Source: an uncultured Agathobacter sp. (lineage in GTDB: Bacteria; Bacillota; Clostridia; Lachnospirales; Lachnospiraceae). From it: a stretch of 30,408 bases of DNA. This document shows positions 1 to 8,710 of the stretch, piece by piece; positions within the stretch are counted from its first letter, which is position 1; each line of letters starts with the position of its first letter. The DNA lies in NCBI GenBank assembly GCA_910587655.1, contig CAJUND010000033.1, positions 1 to 30,408 on the forward strand. The letters are read 5' to 3'. Made by a program: the position numbers and the translations under genes. Below the pieces are notes generated by a model. It was not told where the DNA came from. It did no database searches and saw only the letters and a list, made by a program, of their open reading frames with translations.

Positions 1-15
1 TGCCGGTATACCATT

Positions 16-30
16 AGTGATTTAATCACT
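16..30. promoter_or_regulatory. short perfect palindrome upstream of the first gene
   Basis: AGTGATT and AATCACT form 7-bp arms around a single T. It lies about 38 bp before the start of the first gene and has no T tract, so it looks more like an operator than a terminator. The promoter cannot be placed because the window starts here. Confidence 0.25.
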
Positions 31-67
31 GATATTTAAGCAACGCTGTACTAGGGGAGGAACGAAA

Positions 68-490
68 ATGTATCAGGACAAAAGCGGATTATTTGAGGAT
101 TTTGGGTTTAAGCTGGTGGTCATCAACAGCCTTCTGGAGGAAGAAACCAGTTTTTCGGATGAACTTGGGGAAATGAAGGAAAAATACGTGGATGACTTTG
201 ACGAAACTGACGCTGACGGTTATGAATGCATTCCGGAAATGGTGCAGTTTTTTGAAAACTTGACGCTGACAAAAGAGGATCTTGCGCTTGTGACAGAGCT
301 GGCATTTGACGGCGGGGAAGAAATTTATTTCCTGCTTATGCCGTACTGGGACGGGGAGTCTGACGAGTTTGAAGTGAAAAGCTTCAGGGGATTTGAACAG
401 CTTCCGAACCTGAAAAAAGTTGATTATACTTCCATGTGTGACGAAGAACTGATGGAAGTATTTACCGGCGCCGGAATTTCAGTCGTATAA
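68..490 (+). CDS. small acidic cytoplasmic protein, function unknown
   Basis: This is a 140-residue protein very rich in Asp and Glu, with no signal peptide, membrane segment or catalytic motif that I recognise. Residues 28-55 form an acidic, probably helical stretch. Residues 70-125 alternate hydrophobic and charged residues (LALVTELAFDGGEEIYFLLM and following), as expected for an alpha/beta domain. The start is supported by GGGGAGG at 54-60, 7 bases before the ATG. It lies 80 bp upstream of the asparagine synthetase gene on the same strand, and no terminator is visible between them, so they may be cotranscribed. It could be a Lachnospiraceae DUF-type or immunity-like protein, but I cannot assign a family. 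That it is a real gene is well supported; its function is not. Confidence 0.75.
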   Translation: MYQDKSGLFEDFGFKLVVINSLLEEETSFSDELGEMKEKYVDDFDETDADGYECIPEMVQFFENLTLTKEDLALVTELAFDGGEEIYFLLMPYWDGESDEFEVKSFRGFEQLPNLKKVDYTSMCDEELMEVFTGAGISVV

Positions 491-570
491 AATACAAAAA
501 CATGCACCAAAAAGGCAGAAACTGCATATCATAGTTACCAGGCAAACATATTTGGAAAGGTGGCGGCATT

Positions 571-2421
571 ATGTGTGGTATTGCAGGATTTGCGAATTTT
601 ACACTGGAGTATCTGCCGGATTTTATAAAATGGAAAAAGATACTGGAAGAAATGAACAGGGTGCAGAAATACCGCGGGCCGGATGAGGACGGGACATTCC
701 TTGCCGCCCACTGCGGGCTGGGACATGTGAGGCTTTCCATTATAGATTTAAAGTCCGGACAGCAGCCGATGACGCGCAGGAAAGATGGCGGTGCCTGCAC
801 GATTGTCTACAATGGCGAAATCTATAACATGAAGGAGTTAAAAGAGGAACTCTGGGAGCAGGGCGTGCGTTTTGAAACGGACAGCGATACTGAAGTAATC
901 CTTGCAGGCTACCAGCAGTACGGCGTTGATATTGCCGCACATTTAAACGGGATTTTTTCGTTTGCCATCTGGGATGAAAGAATCCAGAGGCTGTTTCTTT
1001 TCCGTGACCGTCTGGGAGTCAAGCCGCTGTTTTATACCATAAGGGATGGGGGAATTGTTTTTTCTTCAGAAATTAAGGGGCTGCTTGTATATCCTGGAAT
1101 GAAGGCGCAGGCGGACAGGGAAGGACTTTGTGAGATTTTTGGTCTGGGACCGGCAAAAACCTACGGAACGGGCGTCTTTAAAAATGTGCATGAAGTGCTT
1201 CCCGGACACTTTATGGAGTTTGGAAAAGACGGCATCAAAGATAACTGTTACTGGAAGCTGGAAAGCGGACAGCATACAGAGAATTTTGAAGAAACCGTCC
1301 ATCATACGGCATGGCTGTTAGAGGACGCCATCGAGTTACAGATGCTTTCCGACGTGCCGATCTGTACGTTTTTATCCGGCGGCGTCGATTCCAGTCTTGT
1401 AACGGCAGTGTGCAGCAGAAAACTGAAAGAGCAGGGGAAACAGCTGGACACCTATTCCTTTGATTTTGTGGATAATGATGTAAACTTTAAGGCAAACGCA
1501 TTCCAGCCGACACAGGACCGTCCGTACGTGGAACAGATGGTGGAATTTGCCGGCACGAACCACCATTTTTTAGAGTGCAGTTATGCCAGTCTGTATGATT
1601 ATCTGTTCGAGGCTGTGGAAGCAAGGGATTTACCGTGCATGGCGGATGTGGAATCCTCCATGCTGTATTTCTGCCGGAAGGTTGCCGCGCATAATAAAGT
1701 AACCCTGACCGGGGAATGCGCGGATGAAATATTCGGCGGTTATCCGTGGTTCCATAAAAAAGAATGTTTTGATGCTGATATTTTTCCGTGGTCCATGGAT
1801 ATGTCCATGCGCAGCATGCTGTTAAAGGACGAAGTGGCGGCGGAGCTTCCGCTGGAGGAATATGCGAGGGCGGCATACGAAAAAACCATTGCGGAAACTC
1901 CTGTACTGGAAGGGGAAAATCCCAAAGAAAAACGCAGGCGGGAAATTTCATGGCTGAACCTGAAATGGTTTATGCAGACGCTCCTGGACCGTATGGACCG
2001 GACCAGTATGCGTTCCGGGCTGGAAGCACGCGTGCCGTTTGCCGACCACCGGATTGTTGAGTACGTGTGGAATGTGCCGTGGGAAATGAAATGCAGTGAC
2101 GGCATCGTGAAAGGACTGCTTAGAAAAGCCAGCGAAAACCTCCTGCCTTATGAGGTGCTTTACCGGAAAAAAAGCCCGTATCCAAAGACCTACGACCCGG
2201 CATATGAAAATCTGCTCAGGGAGCATATGACAGAACTTCTCCAGGACCAAAACGCCCCGGTCTGTACGCTGCTTGACAGGAAGAAAGTGATGGATTTTAT
2301 GGAAAGTCCGGTGGATTACGGCAGACCGTTTTACGGACAGTTAATGGCAGGACCGCAGCTTCTGGCATATATGCTGCAGGTCAACCACTGGCTGGAAAAA
2401 TATCAGATTGAACTGGTTTGA
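571..2421 (+). CDS. asnB: asparagine synthetase B, glutamine-hydrolysing
   Basis: This enzyme converts aspartate, glutamine and ATP to asparagine in the cytoplasm. It begins MCGIAGF, so Cys2 is the N-terminal nucleophile of the class II glutaminase domain after Met removal. RGPDEDG (about residues 31-37) and YNGEIYN (about 86-92) are standard glutaminase-pocket motifs. The synthetase domain carries the ATP-pyrophosphatase P-loop SGGVDSS (about 268-274), and GECADEIFGGYP and RMDRTSMRSGLEARVPF follow as in AsnB. The length of 616 residues is usual for the family. A purine-rich AAAGGTGG precedes the ATG. The 3' end overlaps the convergent AraC-type gene by 19 bp and no terminator separates them. 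The assignment is firm; whether free asparagine is its only product cannot be read from sequence. Confidence 0.95.
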   Translation: MCGIAGFANFTLEYLPDFIKWKKILEEMNRVQKYRGPDEDGTFLAAHCGLGHVRLSIIDLKSGQQPMTRRKDGGACTIVYNGEIYNMKELKEELWEQGVRFETDSDTEVILAGYQQYGVDIAAHLNGIFSFAIWDERIQRLFLFRDRLGVKPLFYTIRDGGIVFSSEIKGLLVYPGMKAQADREGLCEIFGLGPAKTYGTGVFKNVHEVLPGHFMEFGKDGIKDNCYWKLESGQHTENFEETVHHTAWLLEDAIELQMLSDVPICTFLSGGVDSSLVTAVCSRKLKEQGKQLDTYSFDFVDNDVNFKANAFQPTQDRPYVEQMVEFAGTNHHFLECSYASLYDYLFEAVEARDLPCMADVESSMLYFCRKVAAHNKVTLTGECADEIFGGYPWFHKKECFDADIFPWSMDMSMRSMLLKDEVAAELPLEEYARAAYEKTIAETPVLEGENPKEKRRREISWLNLKWFMQTLLDRMDRTSMRSGLEARVPFADHRIVEYVWNVPWEMKCSDGIVKGLLRKASENLLPYEVLYRKKSPYPKTYDPAYENLLREHMTELLQDQNAPVCTLLDRKKVMDFMESPVDYGRPFYGQLMAGPQLLAYMLQVNHWLEKYQIELV

Positions 2422-3275
2422 TTTTTCCGGAACTGTGCAGGCGTGCTGCCCGTAATCTCCTTAAATTTTTTAATAAAGTAACTAATATTTTCAAACCCGG
2501 TCTGCAGCGCTGCCTGCGTTACGGAAATATCGCTGGAGGCGAGCAGCCTGCCTGCTTTTTCAATGCGGTAGTGAACCAGGAAATCTGTAAATGTCTTATT
2601 GAAATTCCGGCGGAACCAGGCGCTGAAATAATTGGGCGACATACAGAGGTTTTTGGAAATTTCAGCAACCGAAATCCGTTCACTGTAGTGTTCCTGAATA
2701 TAAAGTAAAATCCGGCGGCACATATCCGACTGTTTATTTGTGGAGGAATGCTGCCGGAGCAGACCGTTTCTGGCGAGCAGGCAGATGATTTCATACAGGT
2801 GTGCCTTTGTGGAAAGCTGGTAGTATTCTTCTTTTTTTTCGCTCGAAAAAATAATTTTCCCGATAAGTGAATAAACCTCACGGAAGCAGGGGCACTCCCG
2901 CGGCAGAACGGCAGGAAAGTCAAGCTCGTGCGAACACAGCGGGGATATCAGGGACGACATCGTGATGTCGTCATTCAAAAAACGGAGCGCGTCCAGGGAA
3001 AACACATAGGCATAATAAAGGACTGCACTGGAAATACTGGAATACTGGTGCAGCTGCTGTGAATTTACAAAGGCAATATCCCCTGCGGAAAGGATGTGTC
3101 TGCTGCCATCCAGAAGAAGTTCCACCTGCCCCTGCTTCATAAGAATGATTTCCGTTTCATCATGCCAGTGGCAGGGAACAAAAATACGGTCCGGTGCAGT
3201 TGCCATGGTATAGTGCTGGAAAGGGAAGGCAAGGCTGCCATGCAGCCTGTTTTCATGTAAGGAATCAGCCGGCAT
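2403..3275 (-). CDS. AraC-family transcriptional regulator with N-terminal cupin
   Basis: This is a 290-residue DNA-binding regulator. The N-terminal part (about residues 20-100) looks like an AraC-type cupin sensor: HWHDETEIILMKQGQ is followed by a glycine-rich turn, DGSRHILSAGDIAFVNS. The C-terminal 100 residues hold the double helix-turn-helix, with ISVAEISKNLCMSPNYFSAWFR as the first helix pair and SVTQAALQTGFENISYFIKKFK as the second. The minus-strand start is preceded by AGGAGG. It is divergent from the GH13 glycosidase gene across a 119-bp gap, which suggests it controls that gene in response to a sugar. The ligand is not identifiable. Its 3' end overlaps asnB tail to tail. Confidence 0.92.
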   Translation of the reverse strand: MPADSLHENRLHGSLAFPFQHYTMATAPDRIFVPCHWHDETEIILMKQGQVELLLDGSRHILSAGDIAFVNSQQLHQYSSISSAVLYYAYVFSLDALRFLNDDITMSSLISPLCSHELDFPAVLPRECPCFREVYSLIGKIIFSSEKKEEYYQLSTKAHLYEIICLLARNGLLRQHSSTNKQSDMCRRILLYIQEHYSERISVAEISKNLCMSPNYFSAWFRRNFNKTFTDFLVHYRIEKAGRLLASSDISVTQAALQTGFENISYFIKKFKEITGSTPAQFRKNQTSSI

Positions 3276-3394
3276 AGTTCCTCCTGTAAAAACTAAGAAT
3301 CGTGTTATTTTATCACATAATAGTGCAAGTTTTCGGAAAAAAATCGTTTTATTATATTATCATAACATAGAACAGAAAAAAGGAGAAGAAGGCA
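3276..3394. promoter_or_regulatory. divergent promoter region between the AraC-type regulator and the GH13 gene
   Basis: This AT-rich gap must hold the promoters of both divergent genes. Towards the glycosidase, TATATT/TATTAT-like hexamers near 3350-3360 could serve as a -10, but no good -35 sits 17 bp upstream, as would suit an activator-dependent promoter. AAGGAG precedes the glycosidase ATG. No convincing catabolite-repression site was found by eye. Confidence 0.35.
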
Positions 3395-4945
3395 ATGGCA
3401 AAATGGTTGGACAATGCAATTTTTTATGAAATTTACCCGCAGTCATTTAATGATACGAATGCGGACGGAATCGGGGACATGCAGGGGATTATTGAAAAGC
3501 TGGATTATATTAAGGAGCTTGGCTGCAACGCGCTCTGGATTAATCCGTGTTTCCTTTCCCCGTTCGGGGATGCGGGATACGACGTGGCTGATTATTATAT
3601 GATTGCGCCGCGTTACGGGACAAATGCAGACGCAGAAAGGCTTTTTAAGGAAGCGCATAAGCGCGGAATGCATATTCTTTTAGACCTTGTTCCGGGACAT
3701 ACCTCCATTGAGCACAAGTGGTTCAAGGAATCCATGAAGCCGGAAAAAAATGAGTACAGTGACCGTTACGTCTGGACAGACAACGCATGGACGGCTCCGG
3801 ATGACATGGCGTTCCTGCGCGGAATCTCCCAGCGCGACGGGGCGGCGGCAGTTAATTTTTATTCCAATCAGCCGGCGTTAAATTACGGGTTTTACAAGCT
3901 GACAAAACCGTGGCAGCAGTCCGTGGATGCGCCGGGACCGGTGGCGACCCTTGAAGCGCTTAAGGATATCATGCGTTTCTGGCTGTCCATGGGATGCGAC
4001 GGCTTCCGCGTGGATATGGCGCATTCCCTGGTAAAAAATGATGAGGATGGAAAAGGAACCATTGCACTCTGGAAAAAGGTGCGCAGCTTTCTGGATGAGG
4101 AATTTCCGGATGCAGCCATGGTTTCCGAATGGGGCGAACCGGACAAGTCGCTGCAGGGCGGTTTCCACATGGATTTCCTGCTGCATTTCGGCCCGTCCCA
4201 TTATAACGACCTGTTCCGCTGTGAACATCCGTTTTTTGCAAAAGAGGGAAAAGGCGATGCGTCAGAGTTTGTAAAAAAATATCTGGAAAATTATGAAAAA
4301 TCCGAGAAAAAAGGACTGATGTGCATCCCGTCCGGAAACCATGACATGCTGCGCCTTGCACATTTCCTGACGCAGGAAGAAATGAAACTTGCGTTTGCAT
4401 TTATTCTGTCCATGCCGGGAGCGCCGTTTATTTATTACGGGGATGAAATCGGTATGCGTTACATGAAAGATCTTGTGTCGGTTGAGGGCGGATATGAGAG
4501 AACCGGTTCCCGAACTCCGATGCAGTGGGACGACAGCGTAAATGCCGGATTCAGTGCCGCGCCGAAAGACAGACTGTATATGCGCCAGGATGAAAGCGCT
4601 GACCGGCCTACAGTAAAAGCACAGATGGCGGATTCAGATTCCCTGTACCATGAGGTGAAGAGACTGATTGAAATCCGTCAGGCTCACAGTGCGCTGCAGA
4701 GCAACGGTGAAATAGAATTTGTTTTTGCGGAAGAAGGGGCTTATCCGCTGGCATATGTAAGGTCAGACGGAGCGGAAAAAGTACTTGTTATCGTGAATCC
4801 GTCAGAAAAGGATGCTGTTTTTTCCTGCAGTCTGCAAATGAAAAGTATAATTTACAAGCTGGGAAAAGAAGCAGTATGCACAGACGGAAAGGTAACAGTG
4901 CCGGCCTGCTCTGTAAACTTTATCCAGTTACAGACCAGAAACTAA
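3395..4945 (+). CDS. GH13 (alpha-amylase family) glycoside hydrolase, alpha-glucosidase-like
   Basis: This is a 516-residue TIM-barrel enzyme of the alpha-amylase superfamily, acting on alpha-glucosidic bonds. It has no signal peptide, so it should act in the cytoplasm on imported oligosaccharides. The N-terminal AIFYEIYPQSFNDTNADGIGD is the GH13 opening motif. Catalytic residues are visible: nucleophile Asp207 in DGFRVDMAH, acid/base Glu245 in VSEWGEP, and transition-state Asp317 in SGNHDM. A C-terminal beta domain follows from about residue 430. The gene is divergent from an AraC-type regulator, the usual arrangement for a regulated sugar-use gene, but no transporter is adjacent. Exact specificity (alpha-glucosidase, oligo-1,6-glucosidase, trehalose-related) cannot be fixed by eye. 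Confidence 0.92.
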   Translation: MAKWLDNAIFYEIYPQSFNDTNADGIGDMQGIIEKLDYIKELGCNALWINPCFLSPFGDAGYDVADYYMIAPRYGTNADAERLFKEAHKRGMHILLDLVPGHTSIEHKWFKESMKPEKNEYSDRYVWTDNAWTAPDDMAFLRGISQRDGAAAVNFYSNQPALNYGFYKLTKPWQQSVDAPGPVATLEALKDIMRFWLSMGCDGFRVDMAHSLVKNDEDGKGTIALWKKVRSFLDEEFPDAAMVSEWGEPDKSLQGGFHMDFLLHFGPSHYNDLFRCEHPFFAKEGKGDASEFVKKYLENYEKSEKKGLMCIPSGNHDMLRLAHFLTQEEMKLAFAFILSMPGAPFIYYGDEIGMRYMKDLVSVEGGYERTGSRTPMQWDDSVNAGFSAAPKDRLYMRQDESADRPTVKAQMADSDSLYHEVKRLIEIRQAHSALQSNGEIEFVFAEEGAYPLAYVRSDGAEKVLVIVNPSEKDAVFSCSLQMKSIIYKLGKEAVCTDGKVTVPACSVNFIQLQTRN

Positions 4946-4969
4946 ATTAATATTTTGTATATTTTTTCA

Positions 4970-4994
4970 GGCGGGCATTGTAATTATGCCCGCC
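4970..4994 (+). terminator. stable hairpin after the GH13 gene, possible terminator
   Basis: GGCGGGCAT (4970-4978) pairs perfectly with ATGCCCGCC (4986-4994) around a 7-base loop. It starts 25 bp after the GH13 stop codon. There is no T tract after the right arm, so termination is uncertain. The loop also holds a candidate -35 element for the next gene. Confidence 0.5.
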
Positions 4995-5006
4995 TTCTGG
5001 TATAAT
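4978..5006 (+). promoter_or_regulatory. sigma-A type promoter of the GGDEF gene
   Basis: TTGTAA (4978-4983), a 17-bp spacer and TATAAT (5001-5006) lie 45 bp before the start codon. The -35 box lies in the loop of the hairpin at 4970-4994, so the two signals overlap. The same TTGTAA-N17-TATAAT form occurs before the phosphofructokinase gene. Confidence 0.6.
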
Positions 5007-5050
5007 AGTACTATATATTAGGGGAAGTTTTACAATGGGGAAGTCAAAAT

Positions 5051-6565
5051 ATGGTAGAAAAGATAAAACAGTTAGTGGGTTATGGGGAACCGGTAGCCCG
5101 TTATGACGAGATTATGTCCGGACTGTATGGTTCCGTCCGCAAACGAAATGATATATTTCATTTTATGATTATTGCAGTGGAGATTCTGCTTCTTGCAGGT
5201 CTGCTTGTATCCGGAACAGATTCCTACAAATTAATAAGTGCCATTTTATATGTGGTAATGATGGCTCTGACTATCGGGGTGTTTCTGCTGGAGCGTCATC
5301 TTACCGGACAGGTGGAAGAGGAAATTGAGTCCTATTACCAGCTGGAGGCATGTTTTCTTGTGATTTTTCTGATATGGGGCGGAGCCGTTACTGTATTTGA
5401 CCAGATGCGCGGCACCGGAATGGCGATTTTTTATTTTGTGCTGTTTATTGCTGCATGGATATCCATGATGAAACCATGGAAGACCATGGTTATTTTTACT
5501 GCAGGTTTTCTGATTCTGAATATGATACTGCCGGGGAATACGTCAAATAATTTTATATATGGTCTGGCAGCAGTCATTATCGCATCATCACTTGCCGCCG
5601 GAATCTGGCATACACGGATAGACGGCAAGCTTGCTGAACTCACGGTTGCGGGACATTATGCAGAGATAGAAAAGAAAAACGATGCGCTGAACGTGCAGGC
5701 GCACCTGGATATTCTGACCGGACTGGGAAACCGCTTTGAGTATGAGCATGTGATTGGGGAGCTGATGTTAAATGCCAATGGTCCGATTGCGTGCATTTAC
5801 ATAGACGCCAATGGCCTGCATGAATTAAACAACCATCTCGGACATGACGCCGGTGATGAAATGCTGCGCACCATTGGGAAGGTAATATTACAGTATTTTG
5901 CACTGGAAGAGTCGTTTCGAATCGGCGGGGATGAGTTCGTGGTTCTCTGCCAGAGTTCGGATGAAATGTTTCTGGAGGAACGCATCAGTGCAATCAAAAG
6001 GGATGTGGAAGAATTTAACTACAGTGTTTCCGCAGGGCTTGATTACAGTAATTATGCGACCGAAACAGAAAAAGTCATCCAGACCGCGGAAAACCGCATG
6101 AGGGAGGATAAGCTTGCATTTTATGCCGGTCCGGGGGCGGAACGCCAGAAGCGTGCGTTAAATGAGGCCCTGGAAAAGGTTCTTACCAAAAAGAAAGACA
6201 CCGACCGTTTTCTGACTGTCATTGAACCGATTTACAAGGGTGTGTATTTTGTGGACCTTGATACAGATACCGTAAGGGATGTATTTATGACGGATGAATT
6301 CAGGGGATTTCTGGAAAAGTCGGATAACAAATTCAGTGTTGCCCTGCAGGAGTTTTCCAAGCGGATGATTCGTAAGGCATATTTTCCGCGGATACAGACG
6401 CTGTGTAATTATGATGAATTAAGGGAAAAGCTGGAAAAAGACAAAGTTGTGAAGCTGACTTATGACCAGATGGACGGATATACCATCCGGCTTCGCATTT
6501 ATCCGGTGGAAAAGACGCAGGAAGAGGCTGAGTGTACTCTCTGGATTTTTGACGAGGATAATTAA
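5051..6565 (+). CDS. membrane-anchored diguanylate cyclase (GGDEF) with C-terminal PAS-like region
   Basis: This 504-residue protein probably makes the second messenger cyclic di-GMP from GTP. Residues 36-190 hold about five or six membrane segments (for example MIIAVEILLLAGLLVSG and LISAILYVVMMALTIGVFLL). The GGDEF domain spans about 215-360, with LTGLGNR at 222-228, IDANGLHELNNHLGHDAGDE at 251-270, and an intact GGDEF at 292-296. The residues expected to form the inhibitory RxxD I-site are absent. Residues 388-500 form a further domain (GVYFVDLDTDTVRDVFMTDE and following) that resembles the PAS-like regions of other clostridial signalling proteins. GGGGAAG at 5037-5043 supports the start. 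A terminator follows, so it is probably a single-gene transcript. Confidence 0.9.
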   Translation: MVEKIKQLVGYGEPVARYDEIMSGLYGSVRKRNDIFHFMIIAVEILLLAGLLVSGTDSYKLISAILYVVMMALTIGVFLLERHLTGQVEEEIESYYQLEACFLVIFLIWGGAVTVFDQMRGTGMAIFYFVLFIAAWISMMKPWKTMVIFTAGFLILNMILPGNTSNNFIYGLAAVIIASSLAAGIWHTRIDGKLAELTVAGHYAEIEKKNDALNVQAHLDILTGLGNRFEYEHVIGELMLNANGPIACIYIDANGLHELNNHLGHDAGDEMLRTIGKVILQYFALEESFRIGGDEFVVLCQSSDEMFLEERISAIKRDVEEFNYSVSAGLDYSNYATETEKVIQTAENRMREDKLAFYAGPGAERQKRALNEALEKVLTKKKDTDRFLTVIEPIYKGVYFVDLDTDTVRDVFMTDEFRGFLEKSDNKFSVALQEFSKRMIRKAYFPRIQTLCNYDELREKLEKDKVVKLTYDQMDGYTIRLRIYPVEKTQEEAECTLWIFDEDN

Positions 6566-6576
6566 AGTGGTATTTA

Positions 6577-6605
6577 AAATAAGGAACTGTTGGTTCCTTA
6601 TTTTT
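6577..6605 (+). terminator. rho-independent terminator of the GGDEF gene
   Basis: AAATAAGGAAC (6577-6587) pairs perfectly with GTTCCTTATTT (6593-6603) around a 5-base loop, and the arm runs into TTTTT (6601-6605). It lies 12 bp after the stop codon and just upstream of the MoxR gene. Confidence 0.85.
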
Positions 6606-6635
6606 ACTTTTGGGTATTTATACTGGAGGTTATGC

Positions 6636-7577
6636 ATGGGAATTTCGTTAATACAGACAATTAAATATAATATCCAGGAGGTTATGATTGGTAATGATGA
6701 TACCATAGAGCTGCTGCTTGCCTCGCTGCTTGCCGGAGGGCATGTGCTTCTGGAGGATGTGCCGGGAACCGGAAAAACAGTGCTTGCAAAGTCCATGGCA
6801 CGTTCCGCAGATTCAGATTTTGGAAGAATCCAGTTTACACCGGACCTGCTTCCGTCAGATGTGGTCGGTCTGAGCCGTCTGGACCCGAAAACCAATGAGT
6901 TCGTGTTCAGTAAAGGACCGGCTTTCTGCAATATTCTGCTTGCGGATGAAATTAACCGTGCCACCCCCAAGACACAGAGCAGTCTTCTCGAATGCATGGC
7001 GGAGCGCCAGATTACCGTGGATGCGGTCACCTACCCGCTTCAGGAACCGTTTTTTGTTATTGCAACACAGAATTCCCTCGAAAGCCTTGGGACATTTCCG
7101 CTTCCGGAGGCGCAGATGGACCGTTTTCTGATGCAGCTTTCCATGGAATCATTAAGCCGTGCAAAGGAGCTTGAACTGATTAACCGCTTTATGAATGATG
7201 AACCGCTGCAGAAAATCCTTCCGGTCTGCACGCGTGCGGATATTGTTTCCCTGCAGCAGCAGTGCCGGGAAATATACATACACCGTGAACTGATGGATTA
7301 TATGGTAAGCATTGTCCATGAAACCCGTAAACATTCTAAAATTGCAGGCGGAGTCAGTCCCCGCGGAACGCTTGCATTCGTGCGCGCCGCACAGGGCTGT
7401 GCCATGGTAAATGACCGGAAGTTTGTAACGCCGGAGGATATCAAACGTGTGGCAGTTCCGGTACTTGCACACCGTCTGTCGATGAACGTGTCTTTTGATG
7501 CGGCGTCAGCTGCAAAACAGGCAGTAGCGGATATTCTTGCCGGTACGCCGGTGCCGACTGAGGACTGGAGTAAGTAA
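6636..7577 (+). CDS. MoxR-family AAA+ ATPase
   Basis: This is a 313-residue AAA+ ATPase of the MoxR group, thought to act as a chaperone in assembly or activation of partner proteins. The Walker A motif is GTGKT at 44-48, and the Walker B motif is LLADEINRATPK at 101-112. A sensor-like IATQNSLE and the MoxR C-terminal helical lid follow. The ATG at 6636 was chosen because GGAGG (6625-6629) lies 6 bases upstream; an in-frame ATG at 6462 would overlap the GGDEF gene and the terminator. The stop codon overlaps the start of the DUF58 gene by one base (TAATG), so translation is coupled. MoxR next to DUF58 is a widely conserved pairing. Confidence 0.94.
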   Translation: MGISLIQTIKYNIQEVMIGNDDTIELLLASLLAGGHVLLEDVPGTGKTVLAKSMARSADSDFGRIQFTPDLLPSDVVGLSRLDPKTNEFVFSKGPAFCNILLADEINRATPKTQSSLLECMAERQITVDAVTYPLQEPFFVIATQNSLESLGTFPLPEAQMDRFLMQLSMESLSRAKELELINRFMNDEPLQKILPVCTRADIVSLQQQCREIYIHRELMDYMVSIVHETRKHSKIAGGVSPRGTLAFVRAAQGCAMVNDRKFVTPEDIKRVAVPVLAHRLSMNVSFDAASAAKQAVADILAGTPVPTEDWSK

Positions 7578-8710
7578 TGTACTGGATTCTGTTACTGGGG
7601 CTGGCTCTTGCCTGGGGACTGCAGTCTTTTCTGATTCACCAGTTGTGGAGGAACGGGCTGGAGGTGGAGTTAAGTTTCAGGGACCGCTATATTTATGAAG
7701 GGGATACTTCGGTACTCCGTGAAATTGTCGTGAATGACAAGTGGCTTCCGCTGCCTGCGCTTGAGGTACGGATTGCCATGAGTTCCAGCCTTGGGTTTAC
7801 CGGAGCGGCTGCGGAAAACAGCGGAGTATCCGACCAGACATATAAAAGGGATGTTTTTTCCTTCCTGTTTCACCAGAAGATAACCCGTTCGCTGACATTT
7901 GTCGGAAAGAAGAGGGGGTATTATGAAATCAGGCAGGCTGACATTAAGTCATATGATTTTTTCTATAATCATCTGGGGTATGCCCAGTTTCCAGTACATA
8001 CCGTGCTTTATGTCTATCCGGCGCAGGTGGACGCCAGACGGCTGGATATTGTCTGTACCGCGATTTCCGGCAGTGTACTGGTGCAGAACCAGCTGTTTCC
8101 GGATCCGTTTGAATTTGCAGGAATCCGGGAATACCAGCCGACAGACCCGTTGAACCGGATGAACTGGAAAGCTTCCATGCGCATGGGGACATATATGGTA
8201 AACCAGTTTGATTCCACAACGAATCTTGACCTGACGCTGATTTTTGATGTGGAGGATTCCCATATCTGGAAAGCAGATACTCTTGTGGAGGAAACAATCC
8301 GTATCGTGTCATCCCTTGCCGCCCGCCTGGTAAAAGCGCGTATGCCGGTGGAACTGTTCAGTAATGCAGCGGTCACTGGTGTGGAAAAACCGGATAAAGA
8401 CAGGGGACTGTGCATGAAGCTTCCTGCAAATGCAAGCCATATGGCAAAACTAAACCAGCAGCTTGCATGTATTAACGGATGCACCATGTCCTGCGAAAAG
8501 CTGCTTGCAGGGATGGAACTGCCGAAAAACAGTGAACGGCTGCAGGTGCTTGTTTCAAAAAACATGGATGCGGAAATTATTGAGGCAGTCAGTGCACTTG
8601 CCACAGTACAGACGCCGGTATTCTGGATTATTCCGGTATTGTCAGCTGATGCGGAATCTGCCGTTTCAATTCCAAATGTGCGCACGTTTTTATGGGAGGT
8701 AAAGCTGTGA
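7577..8710 (+). CDS. DUF58 domain protein
   Basis: This is a 377-residue partner of the MoxR ATPase. An N-terminal hydrophobic segment (residues 2-20) anchors it to the membrane. The DUF58 signature is clear at residues 176-215, around FAGIREYQPTDPLNRMNWKAS, followed by a von Willebrand A-like strand, LDLTLIFDVEDS. The family is believed to act with MoxR in cell-envelope or protein-complex maturation, but its biochemical function is not settled. Its start overlaps the MoxR stop by one base, and its stop overlaps the next start by four bases (GTGA), giving a tightly coupled three-gene operon. Confidence 0.92.
   Translation: MYWILLLGLALAWGLQSFLIHQLWRNGLEVELSFRDRYIYEGDTSVLREIVVNDKWLPLPALEVRIAMSSSLGFTGAAAENSGVSDQTYKRDVFSFLFHQKITRSLTFVGKKRGYYEIRQADIKSYDFFYNHLGYAQFPVHTVLYVYPAQVDARRLDIVCTAISGSVLVQNQLFPDPFEFAGIREYQPTDPLNRMNWKASMRMGTYMVNQFDSTTNLDLTLIFDVEDSHIWKADTLVEETIRIVSSLAARLVKARMPVELFSNAAVTGVEKPDKDRGLCMKLPANASHMAKLNQQLACINGCTMSCEKLLAGMELPKNSERLQVLVSKNMDAEIIEAVSALATVQTPVFWIIPVLSADAESAVSIPNVRTFLWEVKL

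Noticed and set aside
2380..2421. The tail-to-tail overlap of asnB and the AraC-type gene as a sign of a broken gene
   Set aside because: Both proteins end normally for their families. A 19-bp convergent overlap is common in compact genomes.
6462..6635. An upstream extension of the MoxR gene by 58 codons
   Set aside because: It overlaps the GGDEF gene and runs through a terminator. The ATG at 6636 has a good ribosome site and gives the normal family length.
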